Source: Sphingomonas yabuuchiae
GTDB lineage: Bacteria; Pseudomonadota; Alphaproteobacteria; Sphingomonadales; Sphingomonadaceae
Direction of reading: 5' to 3'
DNA: 64,000 nucleotides
Assembly: GCF_001477495.1 (NCBI RefSeq)
Contig: NZ_LDTF01000007.1
Location: forward strand, 248,001 to 312,000
The notes beneath the pieces are model-generated. The model searched no databases and was not told the DNA's origin. It was given only the letters and a program-made list of their open reading frames with translations. Both the position numbers and the translations under genes were made by a program. Each line of letters opens with the position of its first letter. The stretch's first letter is position 1. This document shows, piece by piece, positions 44,083 through 54,800 of the stretch.

Positions 44083-44984
44083 AGCCGCGTCCCCGCCGGG
44101 ATGGCAAAACCGCGCAGCAGATCGTCGGCGCTGGATACGCCGCGTCCGGCGCGTTGGACGATGATGGGCCGAAGCGCGCCTTCGCCGCAGGCGATGGTCA
44201 GCCGGTCGTCCAGCACCTCGCCCGGGGCACCGTCACCGTCGACCGGCTCGGCGGAGAGCAGCTTGATCCGCTCCCCCTGATATTCGAACCAGGCGCCGGG
44301 GGCGGGGTGAAAGGCGCGAACCTGCCGCTCCAGCGCGATCGCGCTTTTGGTGAAATCCAGCCGGGTCTCGGCCTTGTCTATCTTGGCGGCATAGGTGACG
44401 CCCTCGGCAGGCTGCGGCCGCGCCGGATAGCGTTCCGGGTCGGCCAGCACCTTGACCATCAGCTCCGCGCCCATCATGGCGAGTTCCTCGGTCAACTCAC
44501 CCGTCGTCTTGCGACCGATCGGCGTCGAGCCTTCCAGCCGGACCGGCCCGGTGTCGAGCCCGGCCTCCATCTGCATGATGCCGACACCCGTCACGACATC
44601 GCCCGCGAGGATCGCCCGCTGAATGGGGGCGGCACCGCGCCAGCGTGGGAGCAGCGACCCATGGACGTTCAGGCACCCCAGGCGCGGCGCGTCGAGGATC
44701 GCCTGCGGCAGGATCAGGCCATAGGCCGCGACCACCGCGACATCGGCATCCAGCGCGGCAAACCGTGCCTGCTCCTCGGCCGAACGGAGCGATACCGGTG
44801 TCATCACCGGGATGCCCAAACCTTCCGCCGTCTGCTGCACAGGCGAGGGGACGAGTTGCCGCCCGCGCCGCCCGCCGGGGCGCGGCGGCTGGCTATAGCT
44901 GGCGACGACCTGATGACCGGCCTCGACCAGCGCTTGCAGAACCGGGACGGCAAAGCCCGGCGTACCCATGAAGATGATCCGCAT
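44079..44984 (-). CDS. fmt: Methionyl-tRNA formyltransferase
   Basis: About 301 residues. [53 protein letters not shown] and the catalytic region [17 protein letters not shown]. Formylates initiator Met-tRNA; here next to truA, and def (the reverse-acting deformylase) is 700 bases away on the opposite strand. Start at 44984 with an AGAGG-type box. Confidence 0.95.
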   Translation of the reverse strand: MRIIFMGTPGFAVPVLQALVEAGHQVVASYSQPPRPGGRRGRQLVPSPVQQTAEGLGIPVMTPVSLRSAEEQARFAALDADVAVVAAYGLILPQAILDAPRLGCLNVHGSLLPRWRGAAPIQRAILAGDVVTGVGIMQMEAGLDTGPVRLEGSTPIGRKTTGELTEELAMMGAELMVKVLADPERYPARPQPAEGVTYAAKIDKAETRLDFTKSAIALERQVRAFHPAPGAWFEYQGERIKLLSAEPVDGDGAPGEVLDDRLTIACGEGALRPIIVQRAGRGVSSADDLLRGFAIPAGTRL

Positions 44985-45038
44985 AAGGACGCCTCTCTGC
45001 GCTGGCGGGACGGCGCGCAACCCCCTATCTGTTCACCC

Positions 45039-45635
45039 ATGGCATCCCCCGAGATCGAGGCGCTGACCCAGGCGCTGGCGCGTATTCCTGGCCTTGGCCC
45101 CCGATCGGCCCGTCGCGCGGTCCTCCACCTGCTCAAGAAGCGCGAGGCGGCGCTGGTCCCGCTGCTGACCGCGCTGGGGGCGGTCGAGGAGCGGCTGGAG
45201 ACCTGTTCGACCTGTGGCAATATCGACACCGCCAATCCTTGCGCCATCTGCGCCGACCCCCGGCGCGATGCAGGCGCGCTGTGCGTAGTGGAGGAGGTCG
45301 CCGACCTCTGGGCGCTGGAACGGTCGCGTTTGTTTCCGGGGCGCTTCCATGTGCTGGGCGGGCGGCTCTCCGCGCTGGAGGGCGTGCGGCCCGAGGACCT
45401 GACGATCGACGCGCTGGTCCGCCGGATCGAGGGCGGCGGCGTGGACGAGGTCGTACTGGCGATGAACGCGACACTGGAGGGGCAGACCACTGCCCATTAC
45501 ATCGCCGAGCGGATCGAGCGTTTTCCGGTGCGCGTGACCCAGCTCGCCCATGGCCTGCCGGTCGGTGGCGAGCTGGACTATCTGGACGAAGGCACGCTGG
45601 CCCAGGCGCTGCGCGCAAGGCGGCCGGTGGTCTGA
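45039..45635 (+). CDS. recR: Recombination protein RecR
   Basis: About 198 residues. HhH ([21 protein letters not shown]), zinc finger [16 protein letters not shown], and a toprim domain ([32 protein letters not shown]). Works with RecF/RecO to load RecA. Start at 45039 matches the family; divergent from fmt with a 54-base gap. Confidence 0.95.
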   Translation: MASPEIEALTQALARIPGLGPRSARRAVLHLLKKREAALVPLLTALGAVEERLETCSTCGNIDTANPCAICADPRRDAGALCVVEEVADLWALERSRLFPGRFHVLGGRLSALEGVRPEDLTIDALVRRIEGGGVDEVVLAMNATLEGQTTAHYIAERIERFPVRVTQLAHGLPVGGELDYLDEGTLAQALRARRPVV

Positions 45636-45680
45636 TCCGCTGGCTTGACGGTTTTCGCTGCTGACCGTAGCGAAAACGCC

Positions 45681-46202
45681 ATGGCCATTCTTCCGATCGT
45701 CGAAATTCCCGACCCCCGCCTGCGTCTCGTCTCCAAGCCCGTCGAGACGGTGGACGATAGCGTCCGCCAGCTCGTATCCGATATGATCGAGACGATGTAC
45801 GACGCGCACGGCATCGGCCTCGCCGCCATCCAGGTCGGCGTCGACCAGCGCATTCTCGTCATCGACCTGCAGGAAGAAGAGGATGAGGAAGGCAAGCCGG
45901 TCAAGAACCCGAAGGCCTATATCAACCCCGAAGTCCTGTCGGTCAGCGACGAACTGTCGACCTATAACGAGGGCTGCCTGTCGATCCCCGAGCAATATGC
46001 CGAGGTGAAGCGCCCCGCCTCCTGCCGCGTGAAGTGGCTGGACGAAAAGGGCGAGGCGCATGAGGCGGAGCTCGACGGGCTGCTCGCGACCTGCATGCAG
46101 CATGAGATCGATCACCTGAACGGCGTGCTGTTCATCGATCATGTCAGCCGGTTGAAGCGCGACATGTTGATGCGCAAACTGAACAAGATGCGCAAGGGCT
46201 GA
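45681..46202 (+). CDS. def: Peptide deformylase
   Basis: About 173 residues. Metal site visible as [23 protein letters not shown] (Cys) and [13 protein letters not shown] (HExxH). It removes the formyl group added through Fmt. Start at ATG 45681. Confidence 0.96.
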   Translation: MAILPIVEIPDPRLRLVSKPVETVDDSVRQLVSDMIETMYDAHGIGLAAIQVGVDQRILVIDLQEEEDEEGKPVKNPKAYINPEVLSVSDELSTYNEGCLSIPEQYAEVKRPASCRVKWLDEKGEAHEAELDGLLATCMQHEIDHLNGVLFIDHVSRLKRDMLMRKLNKMRKG

Positions 46203-46294
46203 CCTTTCCCGGCGCGGCCGGTCGAATGACCTTGTTCGACCGGCTACGTTCGTTCTATGTTCCGACCTGTCCCGAGGTTTGACAGGTTGTTGAA

Positions 46295-47749
46295 ATGCCC
46301 GAATTGATCGCAGTTGCCCTGCTCGCCCTGTTGTTGGGGGGCGTGGTCGGCTGGCTGGCCGGGCGGCGCAAGGCCGATGGCCTGGCCGCCGAACTGGCGA
46401 CCGCCACGACCCGTGCGGGGGAAGTGGAGCCGCTACGCGCCGCCCGCGACGCCGCCGAGCGCGACCGGAGCGAGGCATTGCAGGCGCTGGCCGAACTGCG
46501 CGGTCGTGCGGCCGACCTCGATGTGATCCGGGCGGCACGCGATGCCGTCGAGGCCGAGCGCAACGCCGCGCATCGCGAATTGGCCGAATTGCGGGCCCGT
46601 GCGCAGGAACGCGAAACGGCTTATGCCCAGACGCTGGAGGCGCTGGGGCAGGCGCGCGAACAGATCAACGCCCAGTTCGGCGAGGCGGCGGCGCGCGCGC
46701 TGGAAGTGGCACAGCGTCAGTTCTTGGAGCGGGCCGAGGCGCGCTTCCGCCAGTCGGAGGAAGCGTCCGGCCAGACGCTCAAGGCGCTGCTCGACCCCGT
46801 GCATCAGCGGCTTCAGCGTTACGAAGAGGGCGTGCGCAAGGTCGAGGACGAACGCCGCGATGCGTTCGGCGAATTGAAGGGCCAGATCGAGGCGATGCGG
46901 ATCGGCCAGGAGCGCGTCTCGGGCGAGGCGGCCAAGCTGGTCAACGCGCTGCGCAACGCCCCCAAGGCACGCGGCCGCTGGGGTGAGCAGCAGCTTCGCA
47001 ACGTTTTGGAGAGCTGCGGGCTGTCCGAACATGCCGATTTCCAGACCGAGGTCAGCGTCGATGACGGCGAGGGCGGTCGCCTGCGTCCCGACGCGATCGT
47101 GCGCGTCCCCGGCGGCAAGGCGCTGGTGATCGATGCCAAGGTTTCGCTCAACGACTATCAGGATGCCTTTGGCGCGGTCGATGAGGCCGAGCGTCAACTG
47201 GGGCTGTCGCGCCATGCCGCGGCGATGCGCGCGCACGTCAACGGCCTGGGCAACAAGAGCTATTGGAACCAGTTCGAGGATGCGCCGGACTATGTCATCA
47301 TGTTCGTTCCCGGCGAGCATTTCCTGTCGGCGGCGCTGGAGAATGACCCCACGCTCTGGGATTTCGCGTTCGACAAGCGCGTGTTGCTGGCGACCCCGAC
47401 CAACCTGATCGCGATCGCGCGAACGGTTGCGGCGGTCTGGCGGCAGGAGAAGCTGGCGCAGGAAGCGCGGCAGATCGGGGCGCTGGGCAAGGAACTCTAT
47501 GCGCGCCTTGCCGTGATGGGCGGCCATGTGTCGAAGCTGGGCAAGAACCTCGATACCGCGATGACGGCCTATAACGCCTTTGTCGGCAGCCTGGAGAGCC
47601 AGGTGCTGACCAGTGCGCGACGCTTCGAAGCGCTCAATATCGATACCGGCGGCAAGAGCATCGACTCCCCGCCGATCGGCGAACAGGCGGTGCGTCCGTT
47701 GACCAAGCTGTTACCGGTCGCGGATCTGGCCGAGGCCGAGATGGAATAG
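46295..47749 (+). CDS. rmuC: DNA recombination protein RmuC
   Basis: About 484 residues. N-terminal membrane helix MPELIAVALLALLLGGVVGWLAG, long coiled coil (many RAxxAExxR repeats) and the RmuC domain: GRWGEQQLRNVLESCGL, LRPDAIVRVPGGKALVIDAKVSL, YVIMFVPGEHFL. Associated with limiting inversions at short repeats. Ends near a palindromic hairpin shared with pckA. Confidence 0.94.
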   Translation: MPELIAVALLALLLGGVVGWLAGRRKADGLAAELATATTRAGEVEPLRAARDAAERDRSEALQALAELRGRAADLDVIRAARDAVEAERNAAHRELAELRARAQERETAYAQTLEALGQAREQINAQFGEAAARALEVAQRQFLERAEARFRQSEEASGQTLKALLDPVHQRLQRYEEGVRKVEDERRDAFGELKGQIEAMRIGQERVSGEAAKLVNALRNAPKARGRWGEQQLRNVLESCGLSEHADFQTEVSVDDGEGGRLRPDAIVRVPGGKALVIDAKVSLNDYQDAFGAVDEAERQLGLSRHAAAMRAHVNGLGNKSYWNQFEDAPDYVIMFVPGEHFLSAALENDPTLWDFAFDKRVLLATPTNLIAIARTVAAVWRQEKLAQEARQIGALGKELYARLAVMGGHVSKLGKNLDTAMTAYNAFVGSLESQVLTSARRFEALNIDTGGKSIDSPPIGEQAVRPLTKLLPVADLAEAEME

Positions 47750-47833
47750 GGGTGTTCCGCCAAAGGGCTGGAAAGGGCGTGAGTCAGCCAATTGGGTGGA
47801 TAGTATGACCGATCGGCACCCATAGGTGAGTTC

Positions 47834-47865
47834 CTTCTCTCTCCCCTGTCCAGGGGAGAGAGAAG
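47834..47865. repeat. Palindromic hairpin between rmuC and pckA
   Basis: CTTCTCTCTCCCC with its exact complement (13 bases) around TGTCCA, between the convergent rmuC and pckA genes. It may be a bidirectional terminator or a copy of a sphingomonad intergenic repeat; related purine-rich palindromes occur at 59568-59682. No long T-tract on the plus strand. Confidence 0.6.
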
Positions 47866-47906
47866 AAGAGGGGAGGCGTTCGTTTGGAATGCCCCCCCTT
47901 GACCCA

Positions 47907-49514
47907 TCAAGCCGCTACCGTTCCCATCGGCGCGGCGGCGCGGACGCCATCGTCGACATGATCGGCGAACTGCCGGAAGTTTTCGTTGAACAGGCCGACC
48001 AGCTTGGCCGCCGTCGCGTCATAGGCGGCCTTGTCCGCCCAGGTGTCACGCGGGTTCAGGATCGCGGCATCGACGCCGGGCACCGATACCGGAACCTGGA
48101 AGCCGAAATTGGGGTCGGTGCGGAACTCGACCTGGTTCAGGCTGCCGTCCAGCGCGGCGTTGAGCAGCGCGCGGGTCGCCTTGATCGGCATGCGATGGCC
48201 GACGCCGTACTTGCCGCCGGTCCAGCCGGTATTGACCAGCCAGCAATCGACCCCGCCCTTGGCGATCCGTTCCTTCAGCAGATTGCCATAGACCGACGGA
48301 TGACGCGGCATGAAGGGCGCGCCGAAGCAGGTCGAGAAGGTTGCGTCCGGCTCGGTCACGCCGATCTCGGTCCCCGCCACGCGGGCGGTATAGCCGGACA
48401 GGAAGTGATACATCGCCTGTTCGGGCGTCAGCTTGGCGATCGGCGGCAGGATGCCGTACGCGTCCGCCGTCAGCATCACGATGTTGCGCGGCACACCCCC
48501 CATATTGTCCTTCGACGCATTGGGGATGAAGTCGATCGGATAGGCCCCGCGGCTGTTCTCGGCCAGGCTGTTGTCGTTTAGGTCGAGCTGGCGCGTGACC
48601 GGGTCCATGACGACATTCTCGAGCACCGTGCCGAAGCGCTTGGTCGTCGCGAAGATTTCCGGCTCGGCCTCGGGCGACAGGCGGATCATCTTGGCATAGC
48701 AGCCGCCCTCGAAATTGAAGACCGCCGTGTCCGACCAGCCATGCTCGTCATCGCCGATCAGCGTGCGGCTGGCATCGGCCGACAGGGTCGTCTTGCCGGT
48801 GCCGGACAGGCCGAAGAACACCGCGGTCGAACCGTCCGCGCCCATATTCGCCGAACAGTGCATCGGCATCACGCCCGTGGTCGGCAGCAGATAGTTGAGC
48901 AGCCCGAAGACCGACTTCTTCATCTCGCCCGCGTAGCGCGTGCCGCCGATCAGGATCAGCTTCTCGGTCATGTTGACCGCGATCACCGTCGACGAGCGGC
49001 AGCCGTGGCGCGCCGGATCGGCGCGGAAGCTGGGCAGGTCGATGATGGTGTATTCGGCGGCGAACTTGCGCAACTCATGCTCTTCGGGACGGACCAGCAT
49101 CGTGCGGATGAACAGATTGTGCCAGGCCAACTCGGTCACGACGCGGACGCGGACTCGGTGCTCGGGCTGCGATCCGCCATACAGGTCCTGAACGAACAGG
49201 TCCTCCTTCTGGCCGAGCGCGGCGAAGAAATCGGCCTTCAGGGCGGCGAAATCGTCGGGGCTCATGGGCTTGTTGGTCTTGCCCCACCAGACGGTGTCGC
49301 GCGTCGTGTCGTCGCGGACCATGAACTTGTCCTGCGCCGAACGGCCGGTGTGCTCGCCCGTCTCGACGACCAGCGGACCGTCGGCCGACAGCTTGCCCTC
49401 ACCGCGTGCGACGGCAGTTTCGATCAGCCGTGCGGTAACGAGGTTCCAATGCAGGGTGGCGCGGGTCTCGATCCCCTGGGCCTGCAGACCGATCTCCGGA
49501 ATCCGTTCGTTCAT
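47907..49514 (-). CDS. pckA: Phosphoenolpyruvate carboxykinase (ATP)
   Basis: About 535 residues. Substrate motif [17 protein letters not shown]-loop [13 protein letters not shown], metal-binding [12 protein letters not shown] and the C-terminal [17 protein letters not shown]. Makes PEP from oxaloacetate in gluconeogenesis. Divergent from chvI, a pairing known in Agrobacterium and Sinorhizobium. Confidence 0.96.
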   Translation of the reverse strand: MNERIPEIGLQAQGIETRATLHWNLVTARLIETAVARGEGKLSADGPLVVETGEHTGRSAQDKFMVRDDTTRDTVWWGKTNKPMSPDDFAALKADFFAALGQKEDLFVQDLYGGSQPEHRVRVRVVTELAWHNLFIRTMLVRPEEHELRKFAAEYTIIDLPSFRADPARHGCRSSTVIAVNMTEKLILIGGTRYAGEMKKSVFGLLNYLLPTTGVMPMHCSANMGADGSTAVFFGLSGTGKTTLSADASRTLIGDDEHGWSDTAVFNFEGGCYAKMIRLSPEAEPEIFATTKRFGTVLENVVMDPVTRQLDLNDNSLAENSRGAYPIDFIPNASKDNMGGVPRNIVMLTADAYGILPPIAKLTPEQAMYHFLSGYTARVAGTEIGVTEPDATFSTCFGAPFMPRHPSVYGNLLKERIAKGGVDCWLVNTGWTGGKYGVGHRMPIKATRALLNAALDGSLNQVEFRTDPNFGFQVPVSVPGVDAAILNPRDTWADKAAYDATAAKLVGLFNENFRQFADHVDDGVRAAAPMGTVAA

Positions 49515-49724
49515 AAGAGCTTCCTCGTTCCCCTAGGCGGCGGGTCCTGACGGCCCGGCGCTGTTTCACCGCACGCGAATACGTATGCGTTGGATCGTTC
49601 CATACGCCATTTGTTTAACACGTCAAACACGCTCTGTGGCGAAGATGGTTGAGCCGTGTCTCACTTTGGCTTAACCGAGGGCCATGGCGGTCTTTTCGCA
49701 TGACACGGGTCCGGGGGCGGTCGC
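49515..49724. promoter_or_regulatory. Divergent promoter region of pckA and chvI
   Basis: A 210-base region between divergent genes. It contains a perfect ATACGTAT palindrome around 49579 and an AT-richer segment at 49610-49640 (CATTTGTTTAACACG) where promoters are likely. I could not fix -35/-10 pairs. Regulation of pckA by ChvI is known in relatives and would act here. Confidence 0.55.
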
Positions 49725-50432
49725 ATGACGGCCACCATTGCGCTGGTCGATGACGACCGGAACATCCTGACCTCCGTATCGATCGCGCTTCAGGCCGAGG
49801 GTTTCGTGACGCGCGTCTATGCGGATGGCGAGGCGGCGCTGAAGGCGCTGATTGACAACCCGCCGGACCTGGCGATCTTCGACATCAAGATGCCACGCAT
49901 GGACGGATTGGAGCTGCTCCGCCGCCTGCGTGAAAAAAGCCAGATTCCCGTCATTTTCCTGACGAGCAAGGACGACGAACTGGACGAGGCGTTGGGCCTC
50001 GCGATGGGCGCGGACGACTATATCGCCAAGCCCTTTTCGCAGCGGTTGCTGATTGCGCGTATTCGGGCGATCCTGCGCCGGTCTGAATATGTCGGCACGC
50101 CGCAGGGTGCGCCCGCCGCCGATGTGCAGGGCCCGCTGACCCGTGGGCAGCTTGCCATGGACCCGGCGCGGCACCGCGTGACGTGGAAGGGTGAGGCGGT
50201 GACGCTGACCGTCACGGAGTTCCTGATCCTGGAGACGCTGGCACAGCGGCCGGGCATCGTGCGCACGCGCAACCAGTTGATGGATGCGGCCTATCAGGAC
50301 GATATCTATGTCGATGACCGCACGATCGACAGCCATATCAAGCGCCTGCGCCGCAAATTTCGTCAGGTAGACCCTGAATTCGACGCCATCGAGACGCTCT
50401 ATGGCGCCGGTTACCGATTCTCCGAGGAGTGA
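49725..50432 (+). CDS. chvI: Response regulator ChvI
   Basis: About 235 residues. Receiver domain ([22 protein letters not shown], phospho-Asp near residue 52 in [23 protein letters not shown]) and an OmpR-type winged helix ([42 protein letters not shown]). Response regulator of envelope/acid signalling in alphaproteobacteria; its end overlaps chvG by 32 bases. Confidence 0.94.
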   Translation: MTATIALVDDDRNILTSVSIALQAEGFVTRVYADGEAALKALIDNPPDLAIFDIKMPRMDGLELLRRLREKSQIPVIFLTSKDDELDEALGLAMGADDYIAKPFSQRLLIARIRAILRRSEYVGTPQGAPAADVQGPLTRGQLAMDPARHRVTWKGEAVTLTVTEFLILETLAQRPGIVRTRNQLMDAAYQDDIYVDDRTIDSHIKRLRRKFRQVDPEFDAIETLYGAGYRFSEE

Positions 50433-51966
50433 AGCCCCCGACCTGGCGTTGCGCTGGTCGGGCCAGATTTCGCTGACCCAGCGGATTCTGGCGCTCAACA
50501 TCTTTGCGCTGCTGCTGCTCGCGGGTGGGTTCTTCTATCTGGACTCCTATCGCGCCCGGCTGCTCGACAACCGGGAGGCCCAGTCGCTGCGTGAAGTGCG
50601 GTTGATGGGCGAGGCGCTGAGTTCGGTACGCAGCGAGGAACGCGATCTGCTGGTCGTCCGGCTGGCGCGCGATACGGGGGGGCGCATCCGGCTGTTCGAT
50701 GCCGCCGGGCGGCTGGTCGCGGACAGCCGGGCGCTGGGCGTGCGCAACGTCGTGCTTCGCGATCCGGACAAGCAGGATTGGGGGCAGGCGATCGCCCGCT
50801 TCCTGGACGCCGGGATCGACACCGTGGTCGGCGCGGCCCGGCCGCCGCTCTATCGCGAGCGTCGCGGCGGGGCGGAATGGCCGGACATCCGCGCGGCGCG
50901 GGAAGGACGGGTCTCCGCCTCGGTGTGGCGCGCGCCTGATCGCACGCCGGTTATCACCGCCGCCGCGCCGTTGCCGGACGGCGCGGCGCTCATGGCGACC
51001 GAGAATGCGCGCTTCATCACCGAGACGGTCCGGATCGAACGGTTTCGGTTGAGCGTGTTGCTGGCGTTGGTGGCGCTGATTTCGGTGCTGTTGTCACTGT
51101 TCTTGGCGCGCACCATCGTCCGCCCGTTGCGGCGGCTGGCACGCGCGGCTGTGCGGGTTCGACTGGGCCGGGCGCGCGAGGTCGTGGTGCCGCGCCTGCC
51201 CGATCGTCGCGACGAGCTGGGCATGCTGGCCCGCGCCCTGTCCGACATGAGCCTGGCATTGCGAGCGCGGATCGACGCGACCGAGGCTTTTGCTGCGGAC
51301 GTGACTCACGAGCTGAAGAACCCGCTTGCTTCGCTTCGCTCCGCCGTCGACACGCTCGAGACGGTCCACAATCCGGATCTTCAGGCGCAATTGCTCGCGA
51401 TCGTTCGCGACGATGTGCGCCGTCTCGATCGGCTGATCACCGACATTTCCGACGCCTCGCGGCTCGATGCCCAGCTAAGTCGGGCCAAGTTCGATCCCGT
51501 CGATCTGAACGCACTCCTCGCCGGGCTGATCGCCCAGCGTGAGGCGCGCGGGGTCGAGCGGGGCATTCGCCTCCGCTTCGATTCGACCGAGCCGGGTCCG
51601 GCGATGGTGTCCGGCGAAGGGGCACGGTTGGAGCGGGTCTTCGAGAACCTGATCGACAACGCCCTATCCTTTTCTCCCGACGAGGCGGTGGTCGCGATCA
51701 GCCTTGCGGGTGAGCCGGATGACTGGGTTGTGCGGGTCGAGGACGAGGGGCCGGGCGTGCCCGAGGAAGCGCGTGAGGCGATCTTCCGTCGCTTCCACTC
51801 GATCCGCCCCAGTTCGGAGAATTTCGGACGCCATTCCGGGCTGGGCCTCGCCATCGCCCGCACCATCGTCGAGGCGCATCAGGGACGCATCCATGTCGAG
51901 TCGCGTGAGGACCGGATGAGCGGAGCCCGTTTCGTGGTACGCCTGCCGCTGGCCGCGATCGTCTGA
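50401..51966 (+). CDS. chvG: Sensor histidine kinase ChvG
   Basis: About 521 residues. Two membrane helices ([38 protein letters not shown]) flank a periplasmic domain, then HAMP, HisKA with His near residue 303 ([20 protein letters not shown]) and HATPase ([36 protein letters not shown]). Partner of ChvI. Its stop is coupled (TGATG) to hprK. Confidence 0.94.
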   Translation: MAPVTDSPRSEAPDLALRWSGQISLTQRILALNIFALLLLAGGFFYLDSYRARLLDNREAQSLREVRLMGEALSSVRSEERDLLVVRLARDTGGRIRLFDAAGRLVADSRALGVRNVVLRDPDKQDWGQAIARFLDAGIDTVVGAARPPLYRERRGGAEWPDIRAAREGRVSASVWRAPDRTPVITAAAPLPDGAALMATENARFITETVRIERFRLSVLLALVALISVLLSLFLARTIVRPLRRLARAAVRVRLGRAREVVVPRLPDRRDELGMLARALSDMSLALRARIDATEAFAADVTHELKNPLASLRSAVDTLETVHNPDLQAQLLAIVRDDVRRLDRLITDISDASRLDAQLSRAKFDPVDLNALLAGLIAQREARGVERGIRLRFDSTEPGPAMVSGEGARLERVFENLIDNALSFSPDEAVVAISLAGEPDDWVVRVEDEGPGVPEEAREAIFRRFHSIRPSSENFGRHSGLGLAIARTIVEAHQGRIHVESREDRMSGARFVVRLPLAAIV

Positions 51967-52394
51967 TGGGTGAGCTTGTCCATGCCACCTGCGTGACGAT
52001 CGGGGGGATCGGGGTGATGCTCTGCGGGACTTCGGGGACGGGCAAATCCGATCTGGCGCTGAGGTTGATCGACCGAGGGGCTGTGCTGATCGGGGACGAT
52101 TATGTAGAGGCGACGGCCAGGGACGGCGCTCTTCACGTCGCCGTGCCGGATCGGATCGCCGGACTTATCGAGGTTAGGGGCATCGGCATCCTGTCTTTTC
52201 CGTACCAAGCCGCTGCGACCATTGGCGTCGTCGTGGAATTGCTGGCCGATCCAAATATCGAAGAACGCCTGCCCGAGGCCCGACAGACCGTGATCGCGGG
52301 CGTCTCACTTCCTATCTATAGGCTCAACCCGCGCCCCGCTTCGGCCCCGATCAAGGTCGAGCTGCTGGCATCACGCCTCAAGGAATGCCCGTAA
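51966..52394 (+). CDS. hprK: HPr kinase/phosphorylase, short alphaproteobacterial form
   Basis: About 142 residues, only the catalytic part: Walker A GTSGTGKS at 21-28, DDYVEA and the signature-like EVRGIGIL. The Gram-positive enzyme has a longer N-terminal domain. It phosphorylates the Ser of HPr encoded four genes further on. Overlaps chvG and rapZ. Confidence 0.9.
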   Translation: MGELVHATCVTIGGIGVMLCGTSGTGKSDLALRLIDRGAVLIGDDYVEATARDGALHVAVPDRIAGLIEVRGIGILSFPYQAAATIGVVVELLADPNIEERLPEARQTVIAGVSLPIYRLNPRPASAPIKVELLASRLKECP

Positions 52395-53305
52395 TGGACC
52401 GAAAACGCATCTTGCTGGTGACCGGCATGTCCGGGGCCGGCACCTCGACCACGCTCAAGACGCTGGAAGACCTGGGCTGGGAGGTGGTCGACAATCTCCC
52501 GCTATTCCTGCTGAACGGCCTGCTGGAGGCCGCGCCGCCCAAGGGCATGGAGGGCAAGAACAGACCGCTGGCGATCAGCATCGGCGTGCGCACCCGCGAC
52601 TTCGCGCCCGACCAGATCACCCAGAGTATCCGGCGTCTGAACGAGCGCCCCAATCTCGCCATCGAGACGCTGTTCCTGAATTGCGGCGGCGCGGAGTTGA
52701 AGCGCCGCTATGCCGAGACGCGGCACCGCCATCCGCTGGCGATGGACCGGGCCGCGGATGACGGCATCGCGCATGAGCGTGCCCTGCTGGCCCCGGTCCG
52801 CGACATGGCGGACCGGTTGCTCGACACGACCAACATGACCAGCAATGACCTCGGCAACTGGCTGCGCGCCAATTACGCGGTCGACGGTCTGAGCGAGCCG
52901 GTGCTGACGGTGATGTCCTTCGGCTTTTCCAAAGGGCTGCCGCGCAACGCCGACCTGGTCTTCGACATGCGGTTCCTGCGCAACCCGCACTGGTCGGCCG
53001 AGCTGCGTCCGGGCACCGGCTTGGACCAGGGGGTCATTGACTATATCCGGCATGACCCGGCCTATGAGACGGCCGTGGGGCAGATCGAGACGCTGCTCGA
53101 CACGCTCGTGCCGCGCTATATCGCCAGCGGGAAATCCTACATCACCGTCGCGATAGGCTGTACCGGCGGGAGACACCGATCGGTCCATGTCGCCGAACGC
53201 ATCGCGGGACGGTTGCGCCAGAGCGGTTTTTCCCCCACGGTGGTGCATCGTGATTTGGGTGCCGTGCCGAAAGACTCCTTGGAAGCCAGGCCGGCCAAAC
53301 AATGA
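52394..53305 (+). CDS. rapZ: RapZ (RNase adapter / P-loop protein)
   Basis: About 303 residues from MDRKRILLVTGMSGAGTST (P-loop), with ISIGVRTRDF, LFLNCGGAELKRRYAETRHRHPL, FGFSKGLPRNADLVFDMRFLRNPHW and the C-terminal ITVAIGCTGGRHRSVHVAE. In enterobacteria it controls GlmZ/RNase E; in alphaproteobacteria it lies with the PTS. An ATG at 52385 is a less likely start. Confidence 0.93.
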   Translation: MDRKRILLVTGMSGAGTSTTLKTLEDLGWEVVDNLPLFLLNGLLEAAPPKGMEGKNRPLAISIGVRTRDFAPDQITQSIRRLNERPNLAIETLFLNCGGAELKRRYAETRHRHPLAMDRAADDGIAHERALLAPVRDMADRLLDTTNMTSNDLGNWLRANYAVDGLSEPVLTVMSFGFSKGLPRNADLVFDMRFLRNPHWSAELRPGTGLDQGVIDYIRHDPAYETAVGQIETLLDTLVPRYIASGKSYITVAIGCTGGRHRSVHVAERIAGRLRQSGFSPTVVHRDLGAVPKDSLEARPAKQ

Positions 53306-53314
53306 TGGATATGC

Positions 53315-53731
53315 GTGTCTGACATGATCGGTCTGGTTCTGGTGACGCACGGGCGGCTCGCCGATGAGTTCGTGACCGCGATGATACATGTGGTCGGCCC
53401 GCAGGAGCGGATCGCCACCATCGCGATCGGGCCGGAGGATGACATGGAGGAACGGCGCGCCGACATCGCCGCCGCCATCGCCACCGTCGATGCCGGGCGC
53501 GGTGTGATCGTCCTGACTGACCTGTTCGGTGGCACGCCGTCCAACCTCGCCATCTCGCTGATGGAGCGGGGCCGGGTCGAGGTGATCGCAGGGATGAACC
53601 TGCCCATGCTCATCCGGCTAGGATCGGCGCGCAAGTCGATGCAGGTCGTCGATGCCGTCGCCGCCGCGCGCGAGGCCGGGCGCAAATATATCTCGGTCGC
53701 ATCCGAAGTGCTGGGCGAGGCCGCCGCATGA
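53315..53731 (+). CDS. PTS EIIA component, mannose family (regulatory)
   Basis: About 138 residues. Starts MSDMIGLVLVTHGRLADEF, where the His in VTHGR is the phosphorylation site, with VIVLTDLFGGTPSNLAISL and VIAGMNLPML. No sugar transporter (EIIB/C) is encoded nearby, so its role is regulatory. The GTG at 53315 is chosen; ATG at 53324 (MIGLVLV) is equally possible by family. Confidence 0.92.
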   Translation: MSDMIGLVLVTHGRLADEFVTAMIHVVGPQERIATIAIGPEDDMEERRADIAAAIATVDAGRGVIVLTDLFGGTPSNLAISLMERGRVEVIAGMNLPMLIRLGSARKSMQVVDAVAAAREAGRKYISVASEVLGEAAA

Positions 53732-54000
53732 CCGAACAGACGCGCACCGTCCTGATCACCAACCGCCGGGGCCTCCATGCGCGTGCCAGCGCCAAGTTCG
53801 TGACGCTGGCCTCCACCCAGCCTTGCGAGGTGCGGGTGGCCAAGGACGGCAGCACGGTGACGGGCACCTCGATCATGGGCCTGATGATGCTGGGCGCCGC
53901 GATGGGCGACACCATCACGATCAGCGCGGCTGGCGACGGCGCCGACACGACGGTCGAGGCGCTTGCCGCGCTGGTGGAAGCGAAGTTCGGCGAAGACTGA
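53728..54000 (+). CDS. HPr phosphocarrier protein of the regulatory PTS
   Basis: About 90 residues. RRGLHARASAKFV with His17 as phospho-acceptor, GTSIMGLMMLGAAMGD with the Ser targeted by HprK. Four-base overlap with the EIIA gene. Enzyme I is not in the window. Ends directly before a TrmH-family gene. Confidence 0.94.
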   Translation: MTEQTRTVLITNRRGLHARASAKFVTLASTQPCEVRVAKDGSTVTGTSIMGLMMLGAAMGDTITISAAGDGADTTVEALAALVEAKFGED

Positions 54001-54800
54001 TGCCCCGTGAAATTACCGCTTATTCCAACCCGCTGATCAAGTGGGCGCGCGACCTGCGTGACAAGCGCCATCGCAAGCAATCGCGGCAGTTCCTGGCCGA
54101 GGGCCTCCGCATCCTGACCGAGGCACGGGAGACGGGGCGGCTGCCGACCCTGCTATTCTATGCCCGGCCATCGGCGGGGCATCCGCTGGTCCGCGACCTG
54201 ATCGCGGCGGTCGAGGCGTCGGAGGGCGAGGCGATCGAGACGACGCCGGACATTCTGTCAAAGCTGTCGGGCAAGGACAATCCGCAGGCCGTGGTCGGCG
54301 TGTTCGAGGAATTGGGCGTTACGCTCGACGAGTTGGACCGCTCCGCATCCGGTATCTGGCTGGTTGCCGAACGTCTGCGCGATCCAGGCAATCTGGGGAC
54401 CATCCTGCGCACCGGCGATGCGGTCGGGGCAGGGGGACTGATCCTGGTCGGCGAATGCGTCGATCCCTTTTCCGTCGAGGCGGTGCGGGCCAGCATGGGC
54501 GCGCTGTTCACCGTGCCGATCGTGCGCACCGAGTGGCAGCCTTTCCTCGACTGGCTGCGACAGGGGCCGGGGCAGCTTGTGGGGCTCAGCCTCGACACCG
54601 ACACGGACTATCGCGCCGCGCCCTATGCCGCGCCGACCTTCCTGCTGACCGGGAATGAGGCGCAGGGTATGCCACCCGAATATGCCGAGGCGTGCGACAC
54701 GCTGGTCAAGATCCCGATGCTGGGCAAGGCCGACAGCCTGAACGCGGCGGTGGCGACGGCGGTCATGGCCTATGAGGTGCTGGCGCAGCAGCGCGGCTGA
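54000..54800 (+). CDS. TrmH/SpoU family RNA 2'-O-methyltransferase
   Basis: About 266 residues. N-terminal substrate part (SNPLIKWARDLRDKRHRKQSRQFLAEGLRIL), then SPOUT motifs VAERLRDPGNLGTILRTGDAVG, LTGNEAQGMP and PMLGKADSLNAAVATAVMAYEVL. The target RNA cannot be told from sequence. Start ATG 54000 overlaps the HPr stop by one base. Confidence 0.9.
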   Translation: MPREITAYSNPLIKWARDLRDKRHRKQSRQFLAEGLRILTEARETGRLPTLLFYARPSAGHPLVRDLIAAVEASEGEAIETTPDILSKLSGKDNPQAVVGVFEELGVTLDELDRSASGIWLVAERLRDPGNLGTILRTGDAVGAGGLILVGECVDPFSVEAVRASMGALFTVPIVRTEWQPFLDWLRQGPGQLVGLSLDTDTDYRAAPYAAPTFLLTGNEAQGMPPEYAEACDTLVKIPMLGKADSLNAAVATAVMAYEVLAQQRG

